Source: Candidatus Dactylopiibacterium carminicum
GTDB taxonomy: Bacteria; Pseudomonadota; Gammaproteobacteria; Burkholderiales; Rhodocyclaceae
Direction: 5' to 3'
Assembly: GCF_014736495.1 (NCBI RefSeq)
Contig: NZ_MDUX01000005.1
Coordinates: forward strand, 1-64,000
Length of the DNA: 64,000 bases
Shown: piece by piece, positions 17,161-25,095 of the stretch
How positions within the stretch are numbered: position 1 is the first letter of the stretch
Layout of the letters: every line of letters starts with the position of its first letter
Program-made: the position numbers and the translations under genes
Notes under the pieces: model-generated
Told to the model about the DNA's origin: nothing
Databases searched by the model: none
Seen by the model: only the letters and a program-made list of their open reading frames with translations

Positions 17161-17174
17161 TTGATTTCGATCAT
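17161..17174. promoter_or_regulatory. FNR/DNR-type binding site upstream of azurin
   Basis: TTGAT-TTCG-ATCAT matches the TTGAT-N4-ATCAA consensus with one mismatch and is centred about 80 bp before the azurin start, suiting a class II activation site at -41.5. Confidence 0.75.
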
Positions 17175-17234
17175 TTTTCAAAAACCGTCCCCAATGCCGA
17201 TGTCTGATCAGGCAGAGACCGATTTTTCAGAATG

Positions 17235-17264
17235 GACGTCATTCCGGCGAAGGCCGGAATCCAG
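17235..17264. repeat. GTCATTCCGGCG..GCCGGAATCCAG intergenic repeat
   Basis: Short palindromic element (ATTCCGGC / GCCGGAAT) of a type dispersed in proteobacterial genomes; related copies occur near 15029, 28906, 46586, 46725 and 48390. The surrounding 17175-17407 stretch shows no gene. Confidence 0.65.
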
Positions 17265-17407
17265 CCCGGTAGGGTGCCGCAATACGCACCGCGTCCGGAT
17301 GCAGGCAGGAGTTCGGGGCGTCTCCCCATGCAGCCCATTCGTGGATTCCGCGCCATCGATGCGCCTGCGGTCCGAGGAGGCCGGGATTGCGCGATCGTGG
17401 CTGCGCT

Positions 17408-17872
17408 TCAGCCGCGCAACCGTTTGCGCCAGTTGCCCAGTTGCGTTTCCTGCCAGCCGAGGTGGCGGTAGAAGGCGAGTGCCGGCGCATTGTCCTGATC
17501 GGCCAGCAGTTGCAGCCGCAGCATGCCGCGGCCAAGCGCCCAGGCTTCGGCCGCGGCGAGCAGCGCACGCGCGATGCCCTTGCCACGATGCGTAGCGGCC
17601 ACCACCACATCCTCGATCACGCCTGCCGGGCCGCCTTCAGCCGTGGAGATCACGGTTTGCACCGAACAGAAGCCCACCACGGCGCCATCGAGTTCCGCCA
17701 CCTGCAACAGGATGTCGGCCCGGTCCAGCATCTGGCTGAGCGCAGCCTGCTGGCGGGTGCTGTCAGCGCTGAAGTCGGATTCGATGGCGAACAGCGCAGC
17801 GAGCAAGCCGGCGATGGCCGGGATGTCCTCGGCGCGCGCCGGGCGCAGCAGGGGCAGGGCCGGTGCGGACAT
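17408..17872 (-). CDS. GNAT-family N-acetyltransferase
   Basis: Acetyl-CoA-dependent acyltransferase, substrate unknown. The 154 residues show the GNAT fold with motif A as VIEDVVVAATHRGKGIARALLAAAEAWALGRG (about 85-115) and motif B near LRLQLLADQDNAPALAFYRHLGWQET. Its ATG overlaps the rnfH stop (ATGA), so it is translated as the last gene of the rnf operon. This linkage hints at modification of an Rnf or nitrogenase-related target, but that is inference. Confidence 0.87.
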   Translation of the reverse strand: MSAPALPLLRPARAEDIPAIAGLLAALFAIESDFSADSTRQQAALSQMLDRADILLQVAELDGAVVGFCSVQTVISTAEGGPAGVIEDVVVAATHRGKGIARALLAAAEAWALGRGMLRLQLLADQDNAPALAFYRHLGWQETQLGNWRKRLRG

Positions 17873-18156
17873 CAATCGTCGTCGCTGTCGAGCTCGAAGC
17901 CGGGGCGGCGTGGCACGCTCAGCGGATCGCAGGTGATCTGGCGGTAGATTTCCACGCGGTCTCCTTCGCGCAGGGCGACGTCCGGTTTGGTGGGCTTGCC
18001 GAAGATGCCGATGCGCTGGCTGGCGAGGTCGATATGGGGAAATTGCTGCAGCACGCCCGAGGCATCGATGGCCTCGCGGACGGTGACGCCCTCGGGCAGA
18101 TCCAGCATCTTCCAGGCCTGTCGGCTGCCTTCGGTGTAGGCGACGGATACGCGCAT
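17872..18156 (-). CDS. rnfH: RnfH family protein
   Basis: Small ubiquitin-like beta-grasp protein encoded at the end of rnf operons; its role in the Rnf complex is undefined. The 94 residues contain MRVSVAYTEG..LDLPEGVTVREAIDASGVL, IGIFGKPTKPDVALREGDRVEIYRQI and end in the acidic tail DSDDD. It lies 18 bp after rnfE and overlaps the GNAT gene. Confidence 0.92.
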   Translation of the reverse strand: MRVSVAYTEGSRQAWKMLDLPEGVTVREAIDASGVLQQFPHIDLASQRIGIFGKPTKPDVALREGDRVEIYRQITCDPLSVPRRPGFELDSDDD

Positions 18157-18174
18157 GATGTTTTCTCTCGGGAA

Positions 18175-18867
18175 TCAGACGGTACAGCAAGCGTTTTCGG
18201 TTTGGCTCGGGGCATTGCGTCTGGCCAGGCGGGCGTCGAGCTTGCGCTTGGCCACGAGCAGGAAGCCCAGCACGAGGAAGCCCCCCGGCGGCAGGATCAT
18301 CATCAGCACGCCGCCATACTGGGGAATCACGGTGATCTCCAGGAAGGAGAAGGCCGGGCCGAGCAGCAGGCTGGCCTGGGCGAACAGCGTGCCGCTGCCG
18401 ATCAGTTCGCGCATCAGGCCCATGACCGTCAGCGACAGCGTGAAGCCCAGGCCCATGGCGAGACCATCGAAGGCCGAAGCCACTACGCCATTCTTCGAGG
18501 CGAAGGCCTCGGCACGGCCGAGGATGGCGCAATTGACCACGATCAGCGCGATGAACAGGCCCAGCACCTTGTGCAGCTCGTGCAGCCAGGCGTTGAGCGA
18601 CATGTCGACCAGGGTCACGACGGTGGCGATCACCACGATGAAAATGGGAATGCGGACCTGATCGGGCACCAGATGCCGGATGGCGGAGAGCAGGATGTTC
18701 GTCACCGTGAGCACGGCGGTGGTCGCCAGGCCCATGCCCAGGCCGTTGGTGCCGGAAGTGGTCACCGCCATGGTGGGGCAGAGTGCCAGCAATTGGGTGG
18801 TGACGACGTTCTGGTCCCACAGGCCGTCACGGAAGAGTTTGCGGATGTCCGGGCGGTTCATGGTCAT
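18175..18867 (-). CDS. rnfE: Rnf complex subunit RnfE
   Basis: Integral membrane subunit of the Rnf ferredoxin:NAD+ oxidoreductase. The 230 residues form about six hydrophobic helices with the family motif LLALCPTMAVTTSGTNGLGMGLATT (about 27-50) and VVNCAILGRAEAFASKNGV (about 108-126). The start overlaps the rnfG stop; a second ATG two codons on has better ribosome-site spacing (AGGAG). The C-terminus has an unusual CC pair. Confidence 0.95.
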   Translation of the reverse strand: MTMNRPDIRKLFRDGLWDQNVVTTQLLALCPTMAVTTSGTNGLGMGLATTAVLTVTNILLSAIRHLVPDQVRIPIFIVVIATVVTLVDMSLNAWLHELHKVLGLFIALIVVNCAILGRAEAFASKNGVVASAFDGLAMGLGFTLSLTVMGLMRELIGSGTLFAQASLLLGPAFSFLEITVIPQYGGVLMMILPPGGFLVLGFLLVAKRKLDARLARRNAPSQTENACCTV

Positions 18868-19475
18868 TCTCCTGCGATCTCGTTGGCATGGGCGGCATAG
18901 AAATCCAGCCCCAGCTTGACGGCCTTGACCACTGCGTGCGGCGTGATGGTGGCGCCGGCGAACTGATCGAAGATGCCGCCGTCCTTCTTCACCGCCCAGC
19001 GCTCGGGTGCCAGGTTCTGTAGCGATTTGTGCTCGAAGCCGCGGATCCAGCCGGCCTTGGCGATCTCGATCTTGTCACCCAGGCCGGGGGTCTCGGCGTG
19101 CTTGAGGACGCGCACCCCCATCACCGTGCCGCCGGCGTCCACGCCGATCAGCACACGTATTTCACCGGCATAGCCGATGGCGCTGGATTCGAACACGGCC
19201 GCCGCGTATTGGCCGGCCTTGCTGCCGCGATATACGGTGACCGACGCGCCGTTCTCCGTCAGGATCTGGCGGGCATCGCGCAGCATGTCGTTATCCACCA
19301 TGCCCTCGGGTAGCACCTGGGTCAGCGAGGATTGCAGGTCGGCCCGTGCGGCGCGCTCGATCGCGGGCGCCGTGAGCTGGTTGGAGAACACCAGCGCGGC
19401 GCTGGTAATCAGCAGGCAGGCGGCCAGTGTGCCGGCCTGGTAGGGAATCCGTTCGCGCAGGAGTGCAAGCTGCAT
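18864..19475 (-). CDS. rnfG: Rnf complex flavoprotein subunit RnfG
   Basis: Periplasm-facing subunit with covalently bound FMN. The 203 residues start with a single anchor helix (AGTLAACLLITSAALVF), then an FMN-binding domain ending in AGATITPHAVVKAV, where the threonine of the (S)GAT motif carries the flavin. The ATG at 19475 was chosen to match family length (about 200). It is 5 bp after rnfD and overlaps rnfE. Confidence 0.95.
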   Translation of the reverse strand: MQLALLRERIPYQAGTLAACLLITSAALVFSNQLTAPAIERAARADLQSSLTQVLPEGMVDNDMLRDARQILTENGASVTVYRGSKAGQYAAAVFESSAIGYAGEIRVLIGVDAGGTVMGVRVLKHAETPGLGDKIEIAKAGWIRGFEHKSLQNLAPERWAVKKDGGIFDQFAGATITPHAVVKAVKLGLDFYAAHANEIAGE

Positions 19476-19480
19476 GATGC

Positions 19481-20548
19481 TCAGTCCTTTTTCTGCAGGC
19501 GGGGGTTGCCGCGCCAGTCGCGGCCATAGATGCGCGGCTGGATGAAGCGGTCGATGGCGGGTGTCAGCGCGTTCATCAGCAGCACGGCGAAGGCCACGCC
19601 CTCGGGATAGCCGCCGTAACTGCGGATCACCCAGGTGAGGAAGCCGCAGCCGGCGCCGAACAGCAACTGGCCGGCGCGCGAGGCGGGCGAGGTGACGTAG
19701 TCCGTGGCGATGAAGAAGGCGCCCAGCACAGCGGCGCCCGAGAGCAGGTGCGTCGTCGGGTCCAGGTAGCGCGCGGGATTGAGCGCATGGCCGATGGCCG
19801 CCGGAATGGCGAGGGCGAGCAGCATCGCCAGCGGGATGTGCCAGCTGATCACGCCCATCAGGATCAGCGCGATGCCGCCGAGGGCGAGCAGCAGTACGGC
19901 GGTCTCGCCCAGGCTGCCGGGGCGCTCGCCCTGCCAGCTGGTGGGCAGCCCCTGGCTGAAGGCCTGGAACAGATCGGCGCCGCGCGCCAGCTCGGTCTTG
20001 GCGTGACCGAGCAAGGTGGCACTGGTATAGGCATCCGGCACCGGCGCGCCGAAGGTGATGCCGAGGCCTTCGCGCAGGCCGGGTTCGGCTTCGGGCGAAG
20101 CCCAGGCCGTCATCAGCACCGGGAAAGAGACCAGCAGTGCCACACGGGCCACCATGGCAGGGTTGAAGAGGTTGCAGCCCAGACCGCCGAACAGTTGCTT
20201 GGCGATCATGGTGGCGAACAGGCCTCCCAGCACGCCCAGCCACCAGGGTGCCCAGGGCGGCAGCGACATCGCCAGCAGCCAGCCGGTGAGCAGCGCCGAG
20301 CCATCGCGCAGCGTGGCGAGGATGGGCTTGCCCATCAGGCGCAGGCAGATCGCCTCGCCGGCCAGTGCGCTGGCGCAGGTCAGCACCCACAGCAGGACGG
20401 CCGGCAAACCGAAGAACCAGAAGCCGCACAGGGTGGCGGGGGTCAGCGCGGCGATCACCTTGAGCATGATGCTGCTGACGCTGTCCTGCCCGACGGCATG
20501 GGGAGAGGCGGCGACGCGTGTGAGGGTGGCGCTCAAGGGGGTGTTCAT
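19481..20548 (-). CDS. rnfD: Rnf complex subunit RnfD
   Basis: Membrane subunit of Rnf related to NqrB, with about nine to ten helices and covalent FMN. The 355 residues contain the flavinylation motif DAYTSATLL (about 175-183), LFGGLGCNLFNPAMVARVALL, and the end SYGGYPEGVAFAVLLMNALTPAIDRFIQPRIYG. The ATG at 20548 starts the recognisable protein; the longer open frame runs back into rnfC and is not used. It lies 26 bp after rnfC. Confidence 0.95.
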   Translation of the reverse strand: MNTPLSATLTRVAASPHAVGQDSVSSIMLKVIAALTPATLCGFWFFGLPAVLLWVLTCASALAGEAICLRLMGKPILATLRDGSALLTGWLLAMSLPPWAPWWLGVLGGLFATMIAKQLFGGLGCNLFNPAMVARVALLVSFPVLMTAWASPEAEPGLREGLGITFGAPVPDAYTSATLLGHAKTELARGADLFQAFSQGLPTSWQGERPGSLGETAVLLLALGGIALILMGVISWHIPLAMLLALAIPAAIGHALNPARYLDPTTHLLSGAAVLGAFFIATDYVTSPASRAGQLLFGAGCGFLTWVIRSYGGYPEGVAFAVLLMNALTPAIDRFIQPRIYGRDWRGNPRLQKKD

Positions 20549-20574
20549 GCGGACTCCTTGTGATCTGCTGGCGC

Positions 20575-22074
20575 TCAGGCGCCTGTTTCCTGAGGTCTTG
20601 CGGCAGCGGCCTTTTCGGCGGCCAGCTGGGCGGCGCGTTCGGCCTTGCGCCGGGCGGCGGCTTCGGCGCGTTCGCGCGCTTCGCGCGCCTGACGCTCGAT
20701 GCGTGCCTGCGCCAGCTGCTTGGTGAATTCGTTGCGTTTCTTCTGCTGCGCGCGTTTCCAGATCTCGCCCTTGGCATGCGAGAAGGCGTGAACCAAGGGC
20801 AGGTTGGAGGGGCAGACGTAGGCGCAGCAGCCGCAGGAGAGGCAATCGTCGAGCTGCAGCTTTTCCGCGCCGTCATAATCCCGCGCTGCCACGCGTGCGG
20901 CGATTTCCATCGGCAGCAGGCCCATCGGGCAGGCGCGTGCGCAGCTGCCGCAGCGCACGCAGGGCGAGGGCTCCGGCTTGGCGATCTCGGCGGCAGTGAG
21001 CGCGAGGATGCCGCCGCACCCCTTCACGGTCGGCACCGCGCCATGCGGCAGGGCTGCGCCCATCGTCGGGCCGCCCATCACCAGGCGCGCGGGTGTTTCC
21101 TTGAGGCCGACGAAGGCGAGCAGATCTTCCACCAGCGTGCCCACTGGCACCCGCACGTTGCCGGGCCGGGCCACGGCCCCGCCGTTGATGGTGACGATGC
21201 GGTGTATCAGGGGCTCGCCCAGGCGCAGCGCGCGATGGATAGCGGCGCAGGTGCTGACGTTGTTGACCAGCACGCCGATGCTTGCAGTGCGTGCGCCGGC
21301 AGGTACTTCGAGCCCGGTGAGCACTTGTACCAACTGCCGGTCGGAGCCCATCGGGTAGCGTGCCGGTACAGGGCAGACGCGGATTTGCTGAATACCTGTG
21401 GCAGCCGCCCGCATCGCGGCGATGGCTTCGGGCTTGTTGTCCTCGATGCCGATCAGGGCTTCGCTGGCACCCGTGGCATGCAGCAGGATGCGCACGCCAT
21501 CCACCACCTCGTTGGAGTTGCTGCGCATCACGCAGTCATCGCTGGAGAGATAGGGCTCGCACTCGCCACCGTTGATCACCAGCGTGCGTACCGCATGTTT
21601 GCGCCCCAGCTGTGCCTTGGGCGCAGAAGGGAAGGTGGCGCCGCCGAGGCCGACGATGCCGGCTTCGGCAATGCGGCGGGTGACTTCCTCGGGCGCCAGC
21701 ATCAGCGGATCTTCCACGGCCGTGAATTCGACGGCGCGGTCCTCGCCATCCAGATCGATCGTGATGGCGTCGAAATCCAGGCCGGATGGATGTGGCGCGG
21801 TGACCGGGCCGATGGCGCTCACCACGCCCGAGCTGGGTGCATGGATCGGCGCGGAGACGTTGCCCTGTGCAGCGGCGATCAACTGCCCGCGCAGCACCTG
21901 GTCGCCTACCGCCACCAGCGGCTTGGCCGGTGCGCCCACGTGCTGCAGCAGCGGCACGGCCAGGCGCTTGGGCAGGGGAAGCCCGCGCAACGGGACGTCG
22001 GCTGCCGGGCGCTTGTGATCCTCGTGCGGATGCACGCCCCAACTGGTCTTCAGGAATTTGTCCAGGATGCCCAT
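20575..22074 (-). CDS. rnfC: Rnf complex subunit RnfC
   Basis: Peripheral subunit expected to bind NADH and FMN and two [4Fe-4S] clusters. The 499 residues open with the biotin-carrier-like region (HEDHKRPAADVPLRGLPLPKRLAVPLLQH), then VVINGGECEPYLSSDD-type core at about 190-205, and two cluster motifs CVRCGSCARACPMGL and CLSCGCCAYVCPSNLPL. The C-terminal 70 residues are a charged Ala/Arg/Glu helix, common in RnfC. Nitrogen-fixing Rhodobacter Rnf is the closest functional precedent. Confidence 0.95.
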   Translation of the reverse strand: MGILDKFLKTSWGVHPHEDHKRPAADVPLRGLPLPKRLAVPLLQHVGAPAKPLVAVGDQVLRGQLIAAAQGNVSAPIHAPSSGVVSAIGPVTAPHPSGLDFDAITIDLDGEDRAVEFTAVEDPLMLAPEEVTRRIAEAGIVGLGGATFPSAPKAQLGRKHAVRTLVINGGECEPYLSSDDCVMRSNSNEVVDGVRILLHATGASEALIGIEDNKPEAIAAMRAAATGIQQIRVCPVPARYPMGSDRQLVQVLTGLEVPAGARTASIGVLVNNVSTCAAIHRALRLGEPLIHRIVTINGGAVARPGNVRVPVGTLVEDLLAFVGLKETPARLVMGGPTMGAALPHGAVPTVKGCGGILALTAAEIAKPEPSPCVRCGSCARACPMGLLPMEIAARVAARDYDGAEKLQLDDCLSCGCCAYVCPSNLPLVHAFSHAKGEIWKRAQQKKRNEFTKQLAQARIERQAREARERAEAAARRKAERAAQLAAEKAAAARPQETGA

Positions 22075-22086
22075 GTCGATCTCCGG

Positions 22087-22608
22087 TCAGGCGGCGAGCG
22101 GATGCGCCCAGTTCCAGTTCTGCAGCGTCTGGGCCTGTGGTTGCAGCGCAATGGCCCCGGTGGGGCACAGGTCCAGACAGCCTCCACAACCGGTGCAGGC
22201 CTCGTCCAGTACGCCGTGGATCTGTTTGGCTGCGCCCAAGATGGCGTCGGTCGCACAGGCCTTGGCGCACTTGCTGCAGCCAATGCAGATGTCTTCGCTG
22301 ATGGTGGCTACCTTGGGACCGCTGTCTTCCATCGCGCCGAGCGGGATACCCAGCCTGGCAGCGATGGCCTCGGCCAGTGCCGCGCCACCCCCGGGGCAGA
22401 CGGTGGCCGGGGCCGTGCCCTCGATCAGTGCGTCGGCCGCCGCCTGGCAGCCGGCCAGGCCGCACTGACCGCAGTTGGTGCCCGGCATCATGGCTACGAT
22501 TTCGGCGGTCACGCTGTCGCTCTCCACATGGAAGACGCGGGCGGCGATGCCGAGCAGGGTTCCCAGGATCAGGCCGAGCAGGGTGAGGCTGGTGATCGCG
22601 ATGAACAT
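22087..22608 (-). CDS. rnfB: Rnf complex Fe-S subunit RnfB
   Basis: Electron-entry subunit that exchanges electrons with ferredoxin. The 173 residues have an N-terminal anchor helix, a [4Fe-4S] motif of the Rnf/ArsA type (PGTNCGQCGLAGCQ with a later CPGGG), and two ferredoxin motifs CIGCSKCAKAC and CTGCGGCLDLCP. It is 12 bp from rnfC. Together with the nif-operon ferredoxin this forms the likely route of low-potential electrons to nitrogenase. Confidence 0.95.
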   Translation of the reverse strand: MFIAITSLTLLGLILGTLLGIAARVFHVESDSVTAEIVAMMPGTNCGQCGLAGCQAAADALIEGTAPATVCPGGGAALAEAIAARLGIPLGAMEDSGPKVATISEDICIGCSKCAKACATDAILGAAKQIHGVLDEACTGCGGCLDLCPTGAIALQPQAQTLQNWNWAHPLAA

Positions 22609-22627
22609 GGCGTTCTCCTCGGTCCTT

Positions 22628-23209
22628 TCAGTGGAAGTTCAGGCCGGCGAAGCCCATGAAGGCCAGCGCCAGCAGACTGGCAAGGATGAAACTGGCGGGA
22701 ACGCCATCGAAGGCGACCGGCACGCGGATCAGTGCCAGCCGCTCGCGCAGGCCGGCGAACATCACCATTGCCAGCGTGAAGCCGAGCGACGAGCCGAAGG
22801 CGTTCACCAGACTGGTGAGCAGGCTGCTGCCTTCCTGCACGTTGAGGAGGGCCAGCCCCAGCACCGCGCAATTGGTGGTGATCAGCGGCAGGTAGATGCC
22901 CAGGGCCTTGTAGAGGGCGGGCACGCTTTTCTTGATCACCGCTTCGATGAACTGCACGGTGGCTGCGATCACCACGATGAAGGTGAGGATGCGCAGGAAA
23001 GTGAGGTTCAGTGGGGTGAGCAGCAGGTAGTCGAGCAGCCAGCTGGCGCCTACGGCAACGGTGATCACGAAGGTGGTGGCCAGCCCCATGCCGACAGCGC
23101 TGTCGAGATCCCTGGAAACGCCCATGAATGGGCATAGGCCCAGGAACTTCACCATTACAACGTTATTGACCAGCGCGGTGGTCACGATCAGGGCCAGGTA
23201 TTCAGTCAT
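22628..23209 (-). CDS. rnfA: Rnf complex subunit RnfA
   Basis: Six-helix membrane subunit related to NqrE/RnfE, first gene of the rnf operon. The 193 residues start [30 protein letters not shown] and contain [16 protein letters not shown], both diagnostic, with cysteines expected to hold an intramembrane Fe-S centre. The ATG at 23209 was chosen for family length; the frame extends upstream across the sigma-54 promoter and that part is not coding. Confidence 0.96.
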   Translation of the reverse strand: MTEYLALIVTTALVNNVVMVKFLGLCPFMGVSRDLDSAVGMGLATTFVITVAVGASWLLDYLLLTPLNLTFLRILTFIVVIAATVQFIEAVIKKSVPALYKALGIYLPLITTNCAVLGLALLNVQEGSSLLTSLVNAFGSSLGFTLAMVMFAGLRERLALIRVPVAFDGVPASFILASLLALAFMGFAGLNFH

Positions 23210-23236
23210 CAGGCATGTCCTCCTGACCCACTTTGT

Positions 23237-23251
23237 GCAGGGAATGTGCCA
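23237..23251 (-). promoter_or_regulatory. Sigma-54 promoter of the rnf operon
   Basis: The minus strand reads TGGCACATTCCCTGC: GG and GC at -24/-12, about 30 bp before the rnfA ATG. This puts the Rnf electron pathway under NifA. Confidence 0.85.
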
Positions 23252-23350
23252 ACTGCCCACAGGTCTGCCCCCCGACGGTGCCATCCGGGTTGTAAACACT
23301 CAGTAAATGAAGCGCAAACGGCATTTCATTGCGTCCGTCGTGGCAAGGCC

Positions 23351-23382
23351 TGTCGCCTTCGTGGCTTGTCACGAAGGCGACA
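23351..23382. promoter_or_regulatory. NifA site within a 13-bp perfect inverted repeat
   Basis: Arms 23351-23363 and 23370-23382 are exact reverse complements around a six-base centre. The right half also forms TGT-N10-ACA (23367-23382), the NifA activator motif, about 117 bp upstream of the rnfA -24 element. It lies between the divergent rnf and nifLA operons and may influence both. Confidence 0.75.
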
Positions 23383-23507
23383 AAGCCATGGCTACTTGCA
23401 ACATTGCGGTACAGCGCATTTGTTGCAGATCAACGGGCTTTGTCGCTTGAATCCAGGGAGGCATGGTTGCTGCATGTATCTCCCCTGACCGCATAACGGA
23501 ACCCGCC

Positions 23508-25043
23508 ATGACCAGCACCAAGCCATCCGCCCGTGTCGCGCCGCTCTCAGCCGACCTTCTGGCCTCTTCGCTGTTCCGTGCCGCCGTGGAACAGGCCGAT
23601 ATCGCCATCTCGATCACCGATGCCCGCGCGGTGATCGAATACGTGAATCCTGCCTTCACGCGCACCACGGGCTACAGCGCCGCCGAAGCGGTGGGGCGCA
23701 ACCAGTCCATCCTGTCCAACAAGACCACGCCGCCGGACGTCTATCAGGCGATGTGGCGACAGATCACCGCGTGTGAAACCTGGCATGGCCGTCTGGTTAA
23801 CTGCCGGCGCGACGGTAGCCGCTATCTGGCGGACCTGACCGTCACTCCGGTGCTCGACGAGACCGGCGGAATCAGCCATTTCCTTGGCCTGCACCGAGAC
23901 GTGACCGAGCTGCACGGCCTTGAATGCGCGGTGCGCAACCAGAAGGCGCTGATCGAATCGGTGGTCGACAGCGCCCCGCTGGTGATGGCGCTGCTCTCGC
24001 TGGAAGATCGCGTGGCGCTGGACAACCAGGCCTACAAGGCACTGATGGCGGATCTGGGCATGCAGGAGCCTGCGCCGGTGCTGCTGGAAGCCGTGCGCGA
24101 TCAGCTCGGCAGCGGCTTCGGGCCTTTCCGCCCGGGCGCCTATGCCTTCGTCGAACAACAGGTGCGCCTGGACTGTCCGCTGTGGCACTCGCCGCGCTGG
24201 TACGCCTGCTCCGGTGTCTGGGTGGCGGCGGATCGCAGCGATGCCGATGCGTTCTACGAGGCCCGCAGCGAACCCTATCTGTTACTGGTGGCGAACGATG
24301 TGACGCGCCAGACCGTGGAGCAGGAGAAGGCCCGCGTGGCCGCGTTGCAGGCGGTGATGACCGAAGAGGTGCGCCAGCAGTCCCTGCGCGAAAGTCTGGC
24401 AGCGGCGGCGTATCAGATCGAGGGGCCGCTGAACGTGATCGATTCGGTGGTCACCCTGATGGGGCGGCGCGGCTGCGATCCTGCCCAGGCGGCGCTCACG
24501 GAAGCCCTGCGCGCCGGGCAGGCGGCCGTCGAGGCGCTCAAGTCCGCCTTGCCGCCACCGCCGCCGCAGCGTTCCACCTCGGTCAATCTCAACGAAGTGG
24601 TGCGTGACGTGCTGGATCTCTCTGCCTATGCCTGCCTGAACGCTGGCGTGACCGTCACCTGGCAGCCGCAACTGGTGCTGCTGATGCTCACCGGTGCGCC
24701 CACGCGGCTGCGTATCCTGCTCAAGGCGCTGGTCGACAACGCCATCGAGGCCATGAACACCAAGGGCTGGCGCCAGCGCGAACTCACCATCACCTCGCGC
24801 ACCAGTGACGGCAGCATCGTCATCGATGTGGCCGACAGTGGCCCGGGGCTGGACACCACCTTGCGCTTGCGGGCCTTCGAGCCCTTCTTCACCACCAAGA
24901 AGGGGCGTGGCCAGCATCTGGGTACCGGGCTGGCCTCGGCGCAGCAGATCGCCGTGGAGCACGGAGGAGGAATCGAGTTGCTCGAGGCGCCGGGCGGAGG
25001 GTGCCTGGCGCGTGTGAGCCTGCCCTTGAGGCGGCAGGCCTGA
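23508..25043 (+). CDS. nifL: NifL, redox- and nitrogen-sensing anti-activator
   Basis: Flavoprotein that binds NifA and blocks it when oxygen or fixed nitrogen is present. The 511 residues show an N-terminal FAD-binding PAS domain (about 25-130, NPAFTRTTGYSAAEAVGRNQ, LSNKTTPP), a second PAS-like region, and a C-terminal GHKL ATPase domain with N-box DNAIEAM, DVADSGPGL and GTGLASAQQIAVEHGG. The H-box position reads AAAYQIEGPLNVI, with Tyr where kinases have His, so it is an ATP/ADP sensor, not a kinase. An upstream in-frame ATG at 23463 is possible. nifA follows after 52 bp. Confidence 0.94.
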   Translation: MTSTKPSARVAPLSADLLASSLFRAAVEQADIAISITDARAVIEYVNPAFTRTTGYSAAEAVGRNQSILSNKTTPPDVYQAMWRQITACETWHGRLVNCRRDGSRYLADLTVTPVLDETGGISHFLGLHRDVTELHGLECAVRNQKALIESVVDSAPLVMALLSLEDRVALDNQAYKALMADLGMQEPAPVLLEAVRDQLGSGFGPFRPGAYAFVEQQVRLDCPLWHSPRWYACSGVWVAADRSDADAFYEARSEPYLLLVANDVTRQTVEQEKARVAALQAVMTEEVRQQSLRESLAAAAYQIEGPLNVIDSVVTLMGRRGCDPAQAALTEALRAGQAAVEALKSALPPPPPQRSTSVNLNEVVRDVLDLSAYACLNAGVTVTWQPQLVLLMLTGAPTRLRILLKALVDNAIEAMNTKGWRQRELTITSRTSDGSIVIDVADSGPGLDTTLRLRAFEPFFTTKKGRGQHLGTGLASAQQIAVEHGGGIELLEAPGGGCLARVSLPLRRQA

Positions 25044-25095
25044 GCCGGTGTTTTTTCCTCCGCAACCCGAATGGCAGCAAACAAGGTAAATCACC

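Noticed and set aside
20560-22659. A 699-codon plus-strand open frame
   Set aside because: It lies antisense to rnfC and rnfB, whose Fe-S motifs are unambiguous.
23383-23507. A sigma-54 promoter for nifLA
   Set aside because: TGGCTACTTGC-like sequences exist, but GG and GC are not at the required spacing.
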